From Lytechinus variegatus (Eukaryota > Echinodermata > Echinoidea > Temnopleuroida > Toxopneustidae): a stretch of 64,000 nucleotides of DNA. Position numbers and translations under genes: made by a program. The stretch's first letter is position 1. Every line of letters begins with the position of its first letter. The notes below the pieces were generated by a model that worked only from the letters and a program-made list of their open reading frames with translations, searched no databases and was not told where the DNA came from. The DNA is taken from NCBI RefSeq assembly GCF_018143015.1, contig NC_054752.1, positions 1,116,001 to 1,180,000 on the forward strand. Direction: 5' to 3'. This document shows positions 48,001-59,709 of the stretch, one piece after another.

Positions 48001-48582
48001 ATTTTCCATTCTTACTTTAAAAAATTTCAAAAATGTTCAGCTCGCGCTTCGCGCTCGCAATTTTTGATTGTTGAATTATGTGACGCCTTCATGGCTAAGG
48101 GCAAGCAGTCCTTAACAGGTACCAGTTTAAAACGTATAATTTTTTTGCCGCGATTTGCGCTCTTATTATTAATACTCATATTTTTGAGGATTTACAAATC
48201 ATGAATAGAGTGTCTCGTTCAGTAAATATTATAGGACTAAATCTAGAAATTTTCCGCTCGCGCTTCGCGCTTGCTTTAATTGTTTACTCATATACCTATT
48301 CTGCTTGAGTTAAAAAAGTGCTTAGAATTTCCTTTCTTTGGGTGAAAATTTCAAAAAGATTCAGCTCGCACTTCGCGCTCGCATTATTTGATTTTTTTTA
48401 AATGCTACTTTAACAGGTATCTTTTTCATCAGTTCGTTTCCCCTTGCGCTTTGCGTTCGTAGTGATTATTAAGTTGCATACATGTCTTTTTCAGGATAAC
48501 AAACATTGTCCAGAATCAGTTCAAATTTTAGGAAAAAATACATAAAATTTCCCCCAAAATTAGCTCGCGCTTCGCGCTCGCA
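45031..48582 (+). repeat. Dispersed 20-bp palindromic GC motif in AT-rich DNA, period about 110 bp
   Basis: GCTCGCGCTTCGCGCTCGCA or a close variant occurs about 17 times. In the best stretch it starts near 47807, 47927, 48040, 48149, 48257, 48363, 48445 and 48563, spacings of about 82-120. Intervening sequence is AT-rich and degenerate but shares TTACATA.. and TTCAAAAATTTCAG-like words, so this is an old tandem array whose GC core stayed conserved. Confidence 0.85.
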
Positions 48583-48773
48583 TCATATAAATGAGGATTA
48601 TGATATTATGTATTAATTTATAAGAATAAAGCCAAGAAGTGACTAATGAGGACTACCCCTTCAAAGAAACAAACAAAAATTATCTTCGAGCTGCCGATCG
48701 GCCGGGGAAAATATGGTTGAAACAAATTTCCGCCCCACCCTCCCCCTATTGGCGAAGGCTGGAACCGCCCCTG
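46208..48773. mobile_element. Probable hAT-like element (level 5)
   Basis: Ends CATAGGCGGATCCAGG and the inverted CTGGAACCGCCCCTG match, and TGTCCC(C) adjoins both ends, a near-duplicate of 6-8 bases. Its right end is homologous to the terminus at 45500-45566. The outer flanks were not confirmed by an empty copy, so this level is less sure. Confidence 0.55.
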
Positions 48774-49202
48774 TGTCCCCCTACCTTTTGGTATTTATGT
48801 ATTCATGGATTTTTTTCGAGAACACATTAAAAAGTGGTCTTTATTTTTTGTATGTGATTATAAGATAATTTAAGTTAGCCTGGCCGGGAGGGAGTGGGCG
48901 CCATTTTTCGAAAAGTACACATGAGCGCCAATCATCAGGTCAAATTTGCTCCCCCTCCCTCCCCTTGAAATCCTGGATCCGCGCCTGGGTTCTATAACAA
49001 TAAGCCAATTAGGGGCAATCACCCCCTGACAACTACTTCAAGGAAAATATTAACCCCATATTTTTTACCGCCGGGGACTGTTACCCCTCCCCCGGAAATT
49101 TACTCTCCAGACAATTACCCCAGATTATGAAAATAATAATTGTGAAAATGCCTTAACGTGACGACATGGTGTGGTACTTTATCTTACCATGTCTTAATTA
49201 AC

Positions 49203-49850
49203 CATTGGCGGCCGAAGGCAAAACATTTAGGGGGATCCACCTGAAATTTTGGGATGGACACAGGTAAAAAATTGACAAGCAAATCAACCAAAATTTTAGG
49301 AGGGACCACCAAAACATTTTGACAAGGAAAAAAAGAAGGTTATCAACCAAAATTATGGGGGGGGGACAAAAATATCTTAATGTGGTCTACCTCAATTTAG
49401 AGGGGGGGTAGAAAAGAAATTGACACCAAAAAAGGTTCTCAACTTAAAATTTAGGGGGGGCAGTCCTCCCACCTCATATTTAGGGGGGAAAGCCCCCCCC
49501 CCCGCTTCCGCCGCCTAAGTAATTAATAAGCTTATTATTTCGACATAGCGATGTATTATATCTCGTCAAGTCGATATGTCCACATGGCGAGATATGAAGT
49601 GTACAAGTCCGGCAAGAATCCCGACATATCGCCATGTTGACATGTAATATAGTTAAGTCGACTTGGCAAGATACAACATCTCGCCATGCCGACATATTAC
49701 TTTTTATAAGTGGACTGACTTGGCAGGATAACGTATCTCGCCATGCGGACATACATGTAATAAGCTTATTTAGTCGACATGGCGAGATAAAGTATCTCGC
49801 CATGCCGTCAAGTCGATGGCATTTTAGAGGCTCCATATGGCGTCTAGAGG
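49203..49850. repeat. Two short inserts in the foldback element: polyG/C piece and CTCGCCATG palindromic repeats
   Basis: 49203-49516 starts ATTGGCGGCCGAAGG and ends GCTTCCGCCGCC, with repeated TTTAGGGGGG motifs. 49520-49820 holds about six inverted and direct copies of TCGACATGGCGAGATA / TATCTCGCCATG, able to fold on itself. Confidence 0.65.
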
Positions 49851-49853
49851 GCA

Positions 49854-49958
49854 TATTTCCGGGGGGGGGGGTATACAGTCCCCGACGATAAAAAATATGG
49901 AGATAATATCTCCATATTTTTTATCGTCGGGGACTGTATACCCCCCCCCCCCGAAATA
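49854..49958. repeat. Long hairpin, stem near 50 bp, loop 3
   Basis: 49871-49904 and 49908-49941 are exact reverse complements (34 bases, ending GGAGAT / starting ATCTCC), extended outward by an 11-G run against a 12-C run and TATTTC/GAAATA. Confidence 0.9.
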
Positions 49959-51476
49959 TAGATGTCAGGGGGCGATTGTCCTGTGGGTCATCATTATAGA
50001 ACCCCATGGACTCGTATCAATGACCTTTTGACCTCTTGATGACATGGATTTCACTATATTGTCCTGATCATAATTTTACACACACCGCGGACTATCGGAC
50101 CCGCGGTCTATCGGGCCCGCGGTCTATCGGACCCGCGGTCTATCGGACCCGCGGTCTAACGGACCCGCGGTCTATCGGACCCGCGGTCTAACGGACCCGC
50201 GGTCTATCGGACCCGCGGTCTATCGGGCTGTAACCGTAAAGATGATCATAAGAGAAATGTCATTTGTCGGATGTCTAGTTATCATCTTGGTCATGACAGT
50301 CCTGCTAAACATGATCTAGAATAACTAGTATTCCTTATTTTACTAGTATAGTAGTATACTCTTTTAAAAGTAGCGATATTGTTAATGATCAAACGAATGA
50401 ATCAACAACTAAAGGAATAAACAAATAAACAGCCAAATAACTAAAAAAATATCAATTACAATTATAGTAATAGGGGTAAAATAAAAAAGCTCAACATTAT
50501 ATTTCTTATCCACGTGCAGATATGCTGACACTAAAATGATAAGCACACTCTGTTTAATTACCATGATTACAAAGGCTTGATTGAATTAAGTATGGAAATG
50601 AAATAAACCTCACCGGGTTGTCGGAAGTAAACTGTATAGATAGTAACTTGTCATAATTTCGATTCATTTCTTATTATGTACCTTGTTATGATTATGATAA
50701 AAACATAGGTAAGGAAATGTAACAGTTTATAACCTTCAAACCTAGAAGACTGCGCAGTATGTGTATAGGTAATTTCTTATTAATTCGTTTGAACAGTGTT
50801 AATGTGTTATGAAAGCAATTGCTCTGAAAAAGGGAGTGATTAAGCGACACTTTCTTAAATATGTAATGAAATATTTTGAACTTATCTCCTTTGCAAATAC
50901 ATAATTATTATAAGGAAATGTACTTGGTGAAACTCTGAATAACGATCCTTAAATGTATATGACGACGCAAGACAGTTGTTATTACTTAAAACTTGCAAGT
51001 TGTAAATGCATATAAGATGATTGACTCTGAATAAAAGTCCAATTTTGATCATGTTTGTCATTGCTGTACGTTATGATTATTACTGCTATTATTACTGATT
51101 GATTTTAACCAGCATTCATTGCTTTATTACTGTATAGTTTTGCTTCTTCCCCCACAGAAACCTGGGGGGGGATGATTGTACACACCATCCCCCCACCTAA
51201 AATTCTGGGGGGGATGCATCCCCCCATCCCCCCGCTATCTACGCCCCTGATATTTCATATAATAAAATACAAAAGAAATAGTGAGTGAGTGATGTCATCA
51301 GTTCCTCATTTCCATACCGACAGAGATGTGCACTGTTTTGCGAAATGAAGCGAAACTTTAAAATGTCATAACTTTCTTATTTTACATCCGATTTTGATGA
51401 AATTTTCAGTGTTATGCTTGTTGAAGTTTTCTCTTTTTATTTCGCAAATCAAGTTTTTGTTGGGGTGGACTTGACT

Positions 51477-52234
51477 TTAAAGGTGACTCAAGTCCACCCC
51501 AGGAAAATGCTGACTTGAATAAATAGAAAAAAAATCAAACTAACAAGTATTGAAAATTTCATCAAAATTTTGCTTACTTTTCACAAAACACGGTGATATG
51601 CAGAAGTAGGCGACTCAGTCGATGATGTCCATCACTCACTATTTTTGTTTTTTATTGTTTAAATTATACAATATTTCATTTTTTTATATTGACAATACAA
51701 AGAACAACTGGACTGAACCATTTAGTATTAAATAATGCTAATTCCACATGTTCAGGGGGTATTAATTGTTGTATCACTTTACAATGAGGAGAAAATAAAC
51801 ATATTTCATATTTCACATAATAAAATACAAAAGAAATAGTGAGTGGATGATGTCATAGGCCAGCCGTGGCGTACCTAGGATTTTTCACAGGGGGGGAGCA
51901 AATTAGTTCGCCCAAAAATTTGACAAGCAAAAAAAAAATATCTCAGTAACCACACCAGAAAAAAAAATTGACAAGCAAAACAATGTCTTCAGGCTCGTCA
52001 GGGGGGGCAGAGTGCCCCCCCCCCGTAGGCATACGCTAGTCTCCTCATTTGCATACCAGCCAGGATGTGCACATAACTGTTTTGTGAAATTAAGGGAAAC
52101 TTTGAGATTTCACTGATAACTTTCTTATTTTCTTATTTTACATCCAATTCTGTCGAAATTTTAAGTGTTGTGCTTGTTGGATTTTTTCTATTTTTATTCA
52201 AATCAAATTTATGTTGGGGTGGACTTGTCCTTTA
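51477..52234. mobile_element. MITE-A copy, abutting the split one, with a polyG/polyC insert
   Basis: It starts AAAGGTGACTCAAGTCC and ends GGGTGGACTTGTCCTTTAA. A block of about 170 bp (51863-52040), beginning GTGGCGTACCTAGG and ending CGTAGGCATACG, interrupts it in the GATGATGTCAT/CTCATTTGCATACC region. The insert is related to 63320-63648. Confidence 0.8.
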
Positions 52235-53831
52235 AAAACTAGCTCCTAGCCTCCTACTCCCAAAAAGAGACGTGGTACAGTACCGTATGTCAACTGTCCA
52301 GCGCTGCAATATACCCACGACGCGTGCGCAAATAAAAATTTTAATGTAGCCGCACGAGGCTGAAATACCTCTTATCTAGACCAACATTTTTAATTTTATA
52401 CAGAATTATAGAAATAATCGGTTCTGTGATAATATTAAAATTACACCAATATATATATATCGAAGCATTTGATCAAAACAAATATTTATAGAATACATTT
52501 GACCTTCAAACAGAATTATAGAAATCATTATTTCTAAGACAACATTCAAATCACATCAAAAATTACACTAAGATATAATTATTTTGAAACATTTATCAAT
52601 AAAATTAAATAATTATAATATCTACCGTAGAAAGATTTGATAAATGTGGAACCAAACGGCGCGGCTCTCCTATCGTTTCGGCCAAAATTTGAACCAGTCA
52701 TTTGGATCTGGTGGGCCCGATCGACAAGCCTTTTTGTACTGGCGGTACTATTCAGCTAGCCGTTTTGGACCACATTGGGTAAATACTGCCCAAAATTGGA
52801 TGGACGCGTAATGATCCTCGTGGTTGTTAAAATATATTACCCAATAATTTTGTACAGTGCTGTTCATTTAAAAGAGACCGTAGTTGCATGAAACAATGCC
52901 TTCTAGATTCTAGAATCAGGAAATAAATGAGATATGGACACTGGCGTATAGGCCTTTTGATGAAAGATGCATGGGTCGAGGTGAGGGGGGGACCTGCCCC
53001 AAAAAAATCAAGAAAAAAGCATATAACAACAGAAGGAAAAGAATGGAAAGCGTGTTGGGGAGGGGTCGGGGAATTGTCTCGCTTGTCGATTTCGCTTCTC
53101 CCGCCCTCTGTTGGTTATCTCGCATAAAGTCGACAGCTTGCTTATTTTCTAAAATTTGCTATTAGCCCTTTCTTTGATTGCTTCCTATAATATATGAACT
53201 TCTGATATATGGGTCTTGCTAATATAACTTTACAAACTTGAAAGAAATGTTTATTTTTATTTGCTAATTTATTTATTCATTAAATTATTTATAATGACCC
53301 CAATTGAGTGTGATATTGTAATTTAAACCATTGATTTCTTCTTTAAAACAAATTCTGCCATAAATTAAGGTCACTCAGCTCGCTCACCAGCAGCATAGCT
53401 AGGATTTTGTCAGCAGGAGAGCACCGGGGGTAGCAAAATAGATTTATTCATCAAGTAATTATTATCAAGTACATATCAGCTTTATTCTCACAAACAAGAT
53501 TATGGATGAGCGCGAAGCGCAAGCAGATTGTTTTGTATATGCCATGAAATTTATGCTGAACGTTAAACAATATGTAGGTGTAATTATGAATATGATTCTA
53601 TCTAATTATCATATTAAAAACATTCAGAAATTTGTAATAATCTGACATGAAAACGGGGCATTTAATACATATTTGTTCAATAAGCGCAATCTAATTTTTT
53701 ATATTCCAATCTGTAGACTGGACAAATTAATGACGTTTTGAAATAAAGAACACTATGTACTATTTAAAAAAAATAAATAAAAGCCGGTACAAGCGCGGGT
53801 CCGCTTTTTTTTTAATTAGAAAGGAAACATT
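52235..53831. other. Non-coding stretch with degraded hAT-like ends
   Basis: A terminus-like CACTGGCGTATAGG lies at 52939 before a G-rich run, and GCATAGCTAGGATTTTG at 53393. A diverged GAGCGCGAAGCGCAAGC motif at about 53509 is the inverted form of the 20-bp motif at 45-48 kb. Confidence 0.45.
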
Positions 53832-54075
53832 CAAAGGCGCGATACTAATCGGTAGATCGGGGCTTTCGGATTCCGGTGACCTGTCTTCGATTCCCACTTG
53901 GTGCGCTAGTGACCTTTGGTAAGCAGTTAAATCCTCATTACAGGTCATTCGGAGAGGACCTTATAGGCCGTCGCGACGGCCTAAGGTCCTCTCCGAGTGA
54001 CACGTCGGTCCTCTGGTTTCTTGCTAACAAGCATTTATGCTTTCTTAGCAAATGAGGTAAAAAAAAAATCACCAC
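53832..54075 (+). repeat. tRNA-derived SINE with an inserted hairpin
   Basis: Same family as 22310-22512 (TTTCGGATTCC, TTCGATTCCCACTTGGTGC, TTATGCTTTCTTAGC). At 53949-53996 it carries a stem of about 22 bp (GGAGAGGACCTT...AAGGTCCTCTCC, tip GTCGCGAC) that the other copy lacks. Confidence 0.85.
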
Positions 54076-54295
54076 CAAATCACGAACAATATCAGTATCT
54101 ATATTTTAAACGATGATGCGAGCCCGAACCGTTAGTTGAAAATATCGAATGAAAAATGGAGCATTTTAAACGTTTTTAACGGCAGAAAAGGATGTACATC
54201 TCACTAAACAAAAATGACGGCGTGAAGCGCTAGCTAAAATTGGGAGAGACTGAGAGCTAAAAGTTCGATATTTCATGCTCATTGGTTTAATAAAC

Positions 54296-54886
54296 AGAGG
54301 TCAAGTCCACCCCAGGTAAATGCTAACTTGAATAAATAGAGGAAAATCAAATTAGCATAGTGCTGAAAATTTCATCAAAATCAGATGTAAAATAACAAAG
54401 TAATGACATTTTAACGTTTCGCTTATTTTTCACAAAACAGTGATACGCACAACTCGGTGAGTCAGTCGATGATGTCCATCACTCACTATTTCTTTTGTTT
54501 TTTACTGTTTGAATTATACAATATTTATTTTTTTTACAGATTTAACAATAAAGATCAACTTGACTGAGCTAAATACTATTAAACAACTCTAATTCCACAT
54601 TTTCAGGGAGGAATTAATCGTTGTATCACCTGACAATGAGGAGAAAATTAAAATATTTCATATAATAAAATACAATAGAAATAGTGACTGGATGATGTCA
54701 TAGTCTCATTTGCATACCAGCCAGGATGTGCATGTAACTGTTTTGTGAAATTAAGCGAAATTTTAAAATGTCATAACTTTCTTATTTGACATCCGATTTT
54801 GATAAAATTTTCAGTGTTATGCTTGTTTGATTTTTTTTCTCTTTTTATTCAAATCAACTTTTTGCTGGGGAGGACCTGTTCCTTTA
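54296..54886. mobile_element. MITE-A, full-length copy
   Basis: It starts AGGTCAAGTCCACCCCAGG and ends GGGAGGACCTGTTCCTTTAA, with the family's inverted arms. It gives an intact reference for the split copies at 43350 and 51477 (GATGATGTCATAGTCTCATT is uninterrupted here). Confidence 0.85.
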
Positions 54887-56319
54887 ACTGGACGCTTATT
54901 ACCTAAAGAATGCAATCACGAGGGGCAAGTTAATAATTTTGGATTTTCTAACCTGACAAGTTGACACTTTAAGCATGTCTTTTAACAGATATTAAGTTGT
55001 TTATCTCATTAATAAAAGAAAAAAATGCCAGAGCGAAGCTCGGGTCGAAATTTTGTCCGGCATCATTTTGTATAAATCCTGAGTAGGGTGCCTATCTCGC
55101 TTAACTAAAATAGAATAAACACTCGAATCAAGTACAGAATATCTTAGATATATACCGATTATTTTGAAAACGGGATATTTTCAGCCCCATGTAATCCTTT
55201 CTGGCACTACACATGACCTTAGTCACCGAGTTGGGAGGGGGGAGGGGCATGGCCACGGGAAGCGGGCACCCACAAGATTTACCGGGGGTGCTGCGTGTTG
55301 TATCCCTGGGATTCTATAGGTGTGAGAAATTAATAAATGTAACATAAAAATCCCCCCCTTCTTGGGACCAAATTTACCTACCATTTTGGTGATTTTTTTT
55401 TTTTGCTTGTCAAATTTACATCAGCACCCGACTTGAAATATCGTTCCTATAGTGCCCTGCCCAACCGCGTGTACTTTTGTTTTCTAATCCTAGCTATGTA
55501 GGGACTCTGAGGGCATATCAAAACAATAAGCACCATCAGTTCATGACAGATTCTGAGCTCAAGAACCAGTGACTTAATAGATATTTCTTTATTCGGATCG
55601 AATATTTTAACAGAATGTTCTCGATTACATAATGCTTGTCCAGGGGCCTGTTGCAGAAAAGGTTGCGTTAAAAAACAACTGAATATCAATCGCAAGTCAC
55701 TAACCGTGCATCACATTGGTTTAAAGTCAATTTCATGTTTGATTAATCACGTTTGATTAAAGATGTCATGCCAATCTTCTTAAACCTTCATTTTCCTTTT
55801 AAACATAATCTATAAAAAGGGAAATAAAAAGATAGTGAATGATGGCGTGATTGGGTGCGTATTTTATCCAACGCGATATTGGATTGAGAGGGTTTTCTGA
55901 TGAAATCTTAAAGAAGGCTCGTCTCTCTTTATTTGATGAATCATATCGCATGAAATTCAAGCCAGTTGTATAAAAAATGTTAATTTACAATATCATAAAT
56001 TACATACAATATGATTTAATAATTCCTCATTGTACTCAATTAAAGTGCCGTTAACATTTTTATGGGACACGCTGTAGTGTACAATGCTTGGTATGATCAT
56101 CCTATTTAAACACAGGCGGTGTAGTTTTAACATTACTATTTTTGAAAACAGCACACAAACAAATAATTCTTGTTGTGGCCGTATGCTCATGATTGACAAC
56201 ACTTAAAATCTGAAGAACAGAAAGTGGTTGTAAACAAAGTCCTATCGTTGTGAAAACCAATTCAGTTAAATCCAAGTTTTATAGATATTAACAAAATTTA
56301 AATGTTCATAGCGAAATAT
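54887..56319. other. Non-coding stretch
   Basis: Contains GC motif relics (GAGCGAAGCTCG near 55033) and a G-rich piece near 55230-55310 of hAT-end type. No gene was recognised. Confidence 0.35.
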
Positions 56320-56577
56320 GGGTCGTGTGGTCCAGTGGTTAGAGCATTGGACTCATAATCGCAAGGTTTTGACTTCGAATCTCAACTCGACTACCATTGT
56401 CTCCACTTTGATAAAAAAAGGCCCAAGAGTGATTTACGTCAGCCACTATGACTGATTAACCTAGACGTAAAATGTTTCCAAGGTAATTGGTAATTATATA
56501 CCAGCTTGGCGTTTACCAGCAAAAAATGCTGTCCTGTCGAGTTCCTACGGGAGCTACCACAAACAGAAACAGAAATA
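56320..56577 (+). repeat. tRNA-derived SINE
   Basis: Head GTGTGGTCCAGTGGTTAGAG (box A) with GACTTCGAATCTC (box B), then a body with ACGTAAAATGTTTCCAAGG and GCTTGGCGTTTACCAGC, ending GAGCTACCACAAACAG. Confidence 0.8.
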
Positions 56578-56937
56578 TTACATCAGCATTGGTGTCTGAG
56601 CTTACAATCAGAGCAAAGAGTCTTGTAATTGTTCAGTTTTCCCTTGATTGAGAATTGCAATTAAGTAATTGCAGTAGACATGGTAGCGCAAGGCATTGAT
56701 ATTCCAACAAGTAAAGTCCAACAAACAATTCGGTAGTGTGCCTATGACAAGAAATATATCTTGTCATAGGCATACTCAGTATCACTTTAGAGCAATATCA
56801 GATCAATTAATCATTGACATATATTATCGTTTTCATAAATTCCTATGAATAGTCCTAGATCGGAATGTCAAATAGTTTCAGATAGCATGCACTTCGAGCT
56901 CGCATCATCGAAAAGGTGTGATCTTTTTTTCCACTTA

Positions 56938-57175
56938 AAGGGGCGGTCCAAGCTGAAAATATTTATATTTAAATAAATAGAGTAAATTCCACAGAAGACA
57001 ATGCAGAAAATTTCAACAAAATCGAATAACAAATAACGAAGTTATTGAATTTCAAATTTTATCAATATTTTGTGAAAACAGTCATATGCACACCGTCATA
57101 AATATTTATTAGGTTGGCTGATGATGTCACATCCCTACTTTCCTTTTTCTTATGTTATTACATGAAATCATAATT
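56938..57175. mobile_element. One arm of a second MITE family (MITE-B)
   Basis: Starts AAAGGGGCGGTCCAAGCTG and includes GATGATGTCACATCCCTAC and TTCTTATGTTATTACATGAA. Its inverted partner arm matches the piece at 16885-17095. Confidence 0.65.
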
Positions 57176-57476
57176 CTTTCATTTTTTCTTACATGTGTAA
57201 ATAATCTGCCAGAGGCAGTCTGACCTGCCTTTTGTCCATTTTGGCACTTGTCCATTTTGTTCATTACTTGGAAAACCAATGCGGCGGCCAATCCCCTGTT
57301 ATAACCGCTGGAAAGTTGAATTGAATTGGATTGAATTGCATTGAAATGAATCGAATTGAATGCACATCTTAAATGCACTTTCCTCTTTGAATCATTTGCC
57401 TTTTCTTTCTTTATTCTCCTATCCTTTTAAAAATTCTTTTCAGCAGAAGGCAGTCGCAGCTTACCCTTGAGCACCA

Positions 57477-59709
57477 TGTTACACCCACAAATGTAATAAT
57501 CGCCCACAAATGTAATAACGCCCACAAATGTAATAACACTTTACCCACAAATGTAATAATTTTTGATCGCCCACAAATGTAATAACACTTTACCCACAAA
57601 TGTAATAACGCCCACAAATGTAATAACACTTTTACCCACAAATGTAATAATGCACTTTACCCACAAATGTAATAAATTTGAAGTGATTTTTGGCGAATTC
57701 GTTCTAAACTAATATCCTATAGTAATGCGTTCATATAGCACAAAAGTTCAAAGTCTTTTTTCCAGACCCGGTTAATGAAATATTACAGTACAAGTCCAAG
57801 TCTTTTTCCAGACCCAGTTTTTCAAAATTATAATATACGTCCAAAGTCTTTTTACCAGACCCGGTTGTTTCAAAATTATAATATACGTCCAAAGTCTTTT
57901 TTCCAGACCCGGTTAATTCAAAAATTATAATGCAAGTCCAAAGTCTTTTTTTCAGACCCGGTCGTTTCAAAAGTTATAATATACGTCGGTGAGGGGTAAA
58001 GACAACACTCTAAGCCCAAGCATTTTAAGTGGGTTTAATTTTGAAGATTGGTCTCAGCTGTCATTTTTTTTAAATATTTCTTTATCTTTTAAATAACCGA
58101 ATCCAGACGAAAGACTAAGCATAATACTCGTGTTATTCCACAAGAATAAAAATATGAGTCTTTTGTTTTTAGGATTGTTTAATTCATTTTTAAATCACCG
58201 GGTCTGGAATAAAGACAACGCTCTAAACATGTGCTTTTCTACATGCATGGTCTTAATTTGGAGGATTGTTGGTTCTTAGATTCGTTGTTGGGGGTTGAGT
58301 TTTATTGATTTAATTATTCCTGAAATAATTGTGTCTGGAGGAAAGTCGATCTTCGACAATCGGTCTTCATGTTGTTCCACAGTGATTAGATTATTGGGTA
58401 TTCGTTTTAGAATATTTGTAAAAACTTTTTTATTTTTCAAATAGCAACCAAGTCTGGAGAAAGGATGTCTGCTTTACCCACGCGTTATTGCAATGTTCTG
58501 TAGGGGTAGTAGTATTATTTTTGAAAAGACATATTTTTACTGGGTGAAACTTTGGAAATTTGGTCTTAGATTTGAAGTTTTTCAGTTACTTTTTTAATAG
58601 CCGGGTCTGGAGGAAAGAGTACGTTTTAAAACTCGTGTTATTCCACGAGAATAAGAATATAAGGTCTTATGTTAGAAGAATTTTTCGTAACTGTTTTAGG
58701 TCTGGAATAAAGACAACACTCTAAACCTCTTTTAAAACAGGTTCTTAGGTTGAAGGTTTGTTTGGTCTTAGACTTTGATTTTTTTTTAATTCTTACTATT
58801 AGCGTTTTTTTTTTTTGAAGAAAAAAATGGTCGGGCTGAAAGACTACGCTATATCCAGCATTAATAAGATTATGGGGTCTTTATACTAACTGTTATTCAT
58901 AATGTTTAAATAACAGGTAACCGGGTCTGGAGAAAAGACTACGCTTGATTCTCAATTTACTATTGGTGCATATATTCACAATATACACCGTATAAGTTGA
59001 AACAACAACAAAGACATTAATTCCACCAGTTTTAATTAACTGGGTCTGGAGAAAAGACTAAGCTCGATTCCCATTTTTTCCACAGGAATATCATTATCGT
59101 ATCTTAGTTTGGACTTATATTATCAATTTTGAAATAACTGGGTCTGGAAAAAGACTTTGGACTCATTAAAATTCTTGAAACAACCGGGTCTGGAAAAAAG
59201 ACTTTGGATTTATATTATATTTTTTTAAACAACCGGGTCTGGAAAAAAGACTTTGGACTTATATCACAATTTTTTAAACAACCGGGTCTGGAAAAAAAAA
59301 GACATTGGACTTTTAGTATATTTTTTAAACAACCGGGTCTGGAAAAAAGACTTTGGATTTATATTATAATTTTTTAAACAACCGGGTCTGGAAAAGACTT
59401 TGGACTTGTACTTTGATGTTTTATTAACCCGGTCTGAAAAAAAGACTTTGCACTTTTGTGCTATATGAACGCATTACTATAGGATTTTAGTTTAAAACGG
59501 ATTCGCCAAAAATCCCTTCAAATTTATTACATTTGTGGGTAAAGTCATTATTACATTTGTGGGCGATCAAAAATTATTACATTTGTGGGTAAAGTGTTAT
59601 TACATTTGTGGGCGTTATTACATTTGTGGGCGTTATTACATTTGTGGGCGTTATTACATTTGTGGGCGTTATTACATTTGTGGGCGTTATTACATTTGTG
59701 GGTGCAACA
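57477..59709. mobile_element. 2.2-kb foldback element made of inverted tandem arrays
   Basis: The outer arrays hold about nine copies each of CCCACAAATGTAATAA (left) and its reverse complement (right). Inside these are inverted arrays of CAAAGTCTTTTTCCAGACCC / GGGTCTGGAAAAAGACTTTG, about five on the left and seven on the right. The middle keeps degenerate CGGGTCTGGA...AAGAC units every 60-180 bp. Tips read TGTTACACCC and, inverted, TGTTGCACCC. No clear target duplication and no gene. Confidence 0.88.

Larger units (their letters stand above)
44310..48987. mobile_element. hAT-like composite element inside the foldback element's arm (level 4)
   Basis: Ends CAGGTGCGGATCCATGG and the inverted CCTGGATCCGCGCCTG, with an exact 8-bp duplication GGTTCTAT (44302-44309, 48988-48995). 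The right flank continues the foldback element's inverted repeat. Inside, another terminus of the same type ends at about 45566 (TGGGTCCGCCCCTG), so it is composite. Confidence 0.85.
44094..50235. mobile_element. Foldback/TU-like element with inverted tandem arrays at its ends (level 3)
   Basis: Exact 8-bp duplications GTAAAGAT flank it (44086-44093, 50236-50243); the twin at 62340-62400 has the site empty. Ends GGGGACATCCCGATAG and, inverted, GGTTACAGCCCGATAG match with few differences. Next come arrays of a 16-bp unit, GATAGACCGCGGGTCC, about seven copies left and ten right, inverted to each other. Inner inverted sequence (ACCATGGGGTTCTATAA) follows. Sea urchin TU elements are known for such inverted arrays and 8-bp duplications; identity with TU is inferred. 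Without the level-4 insert it would be about 1.46 kb. Confidence 0.88.
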
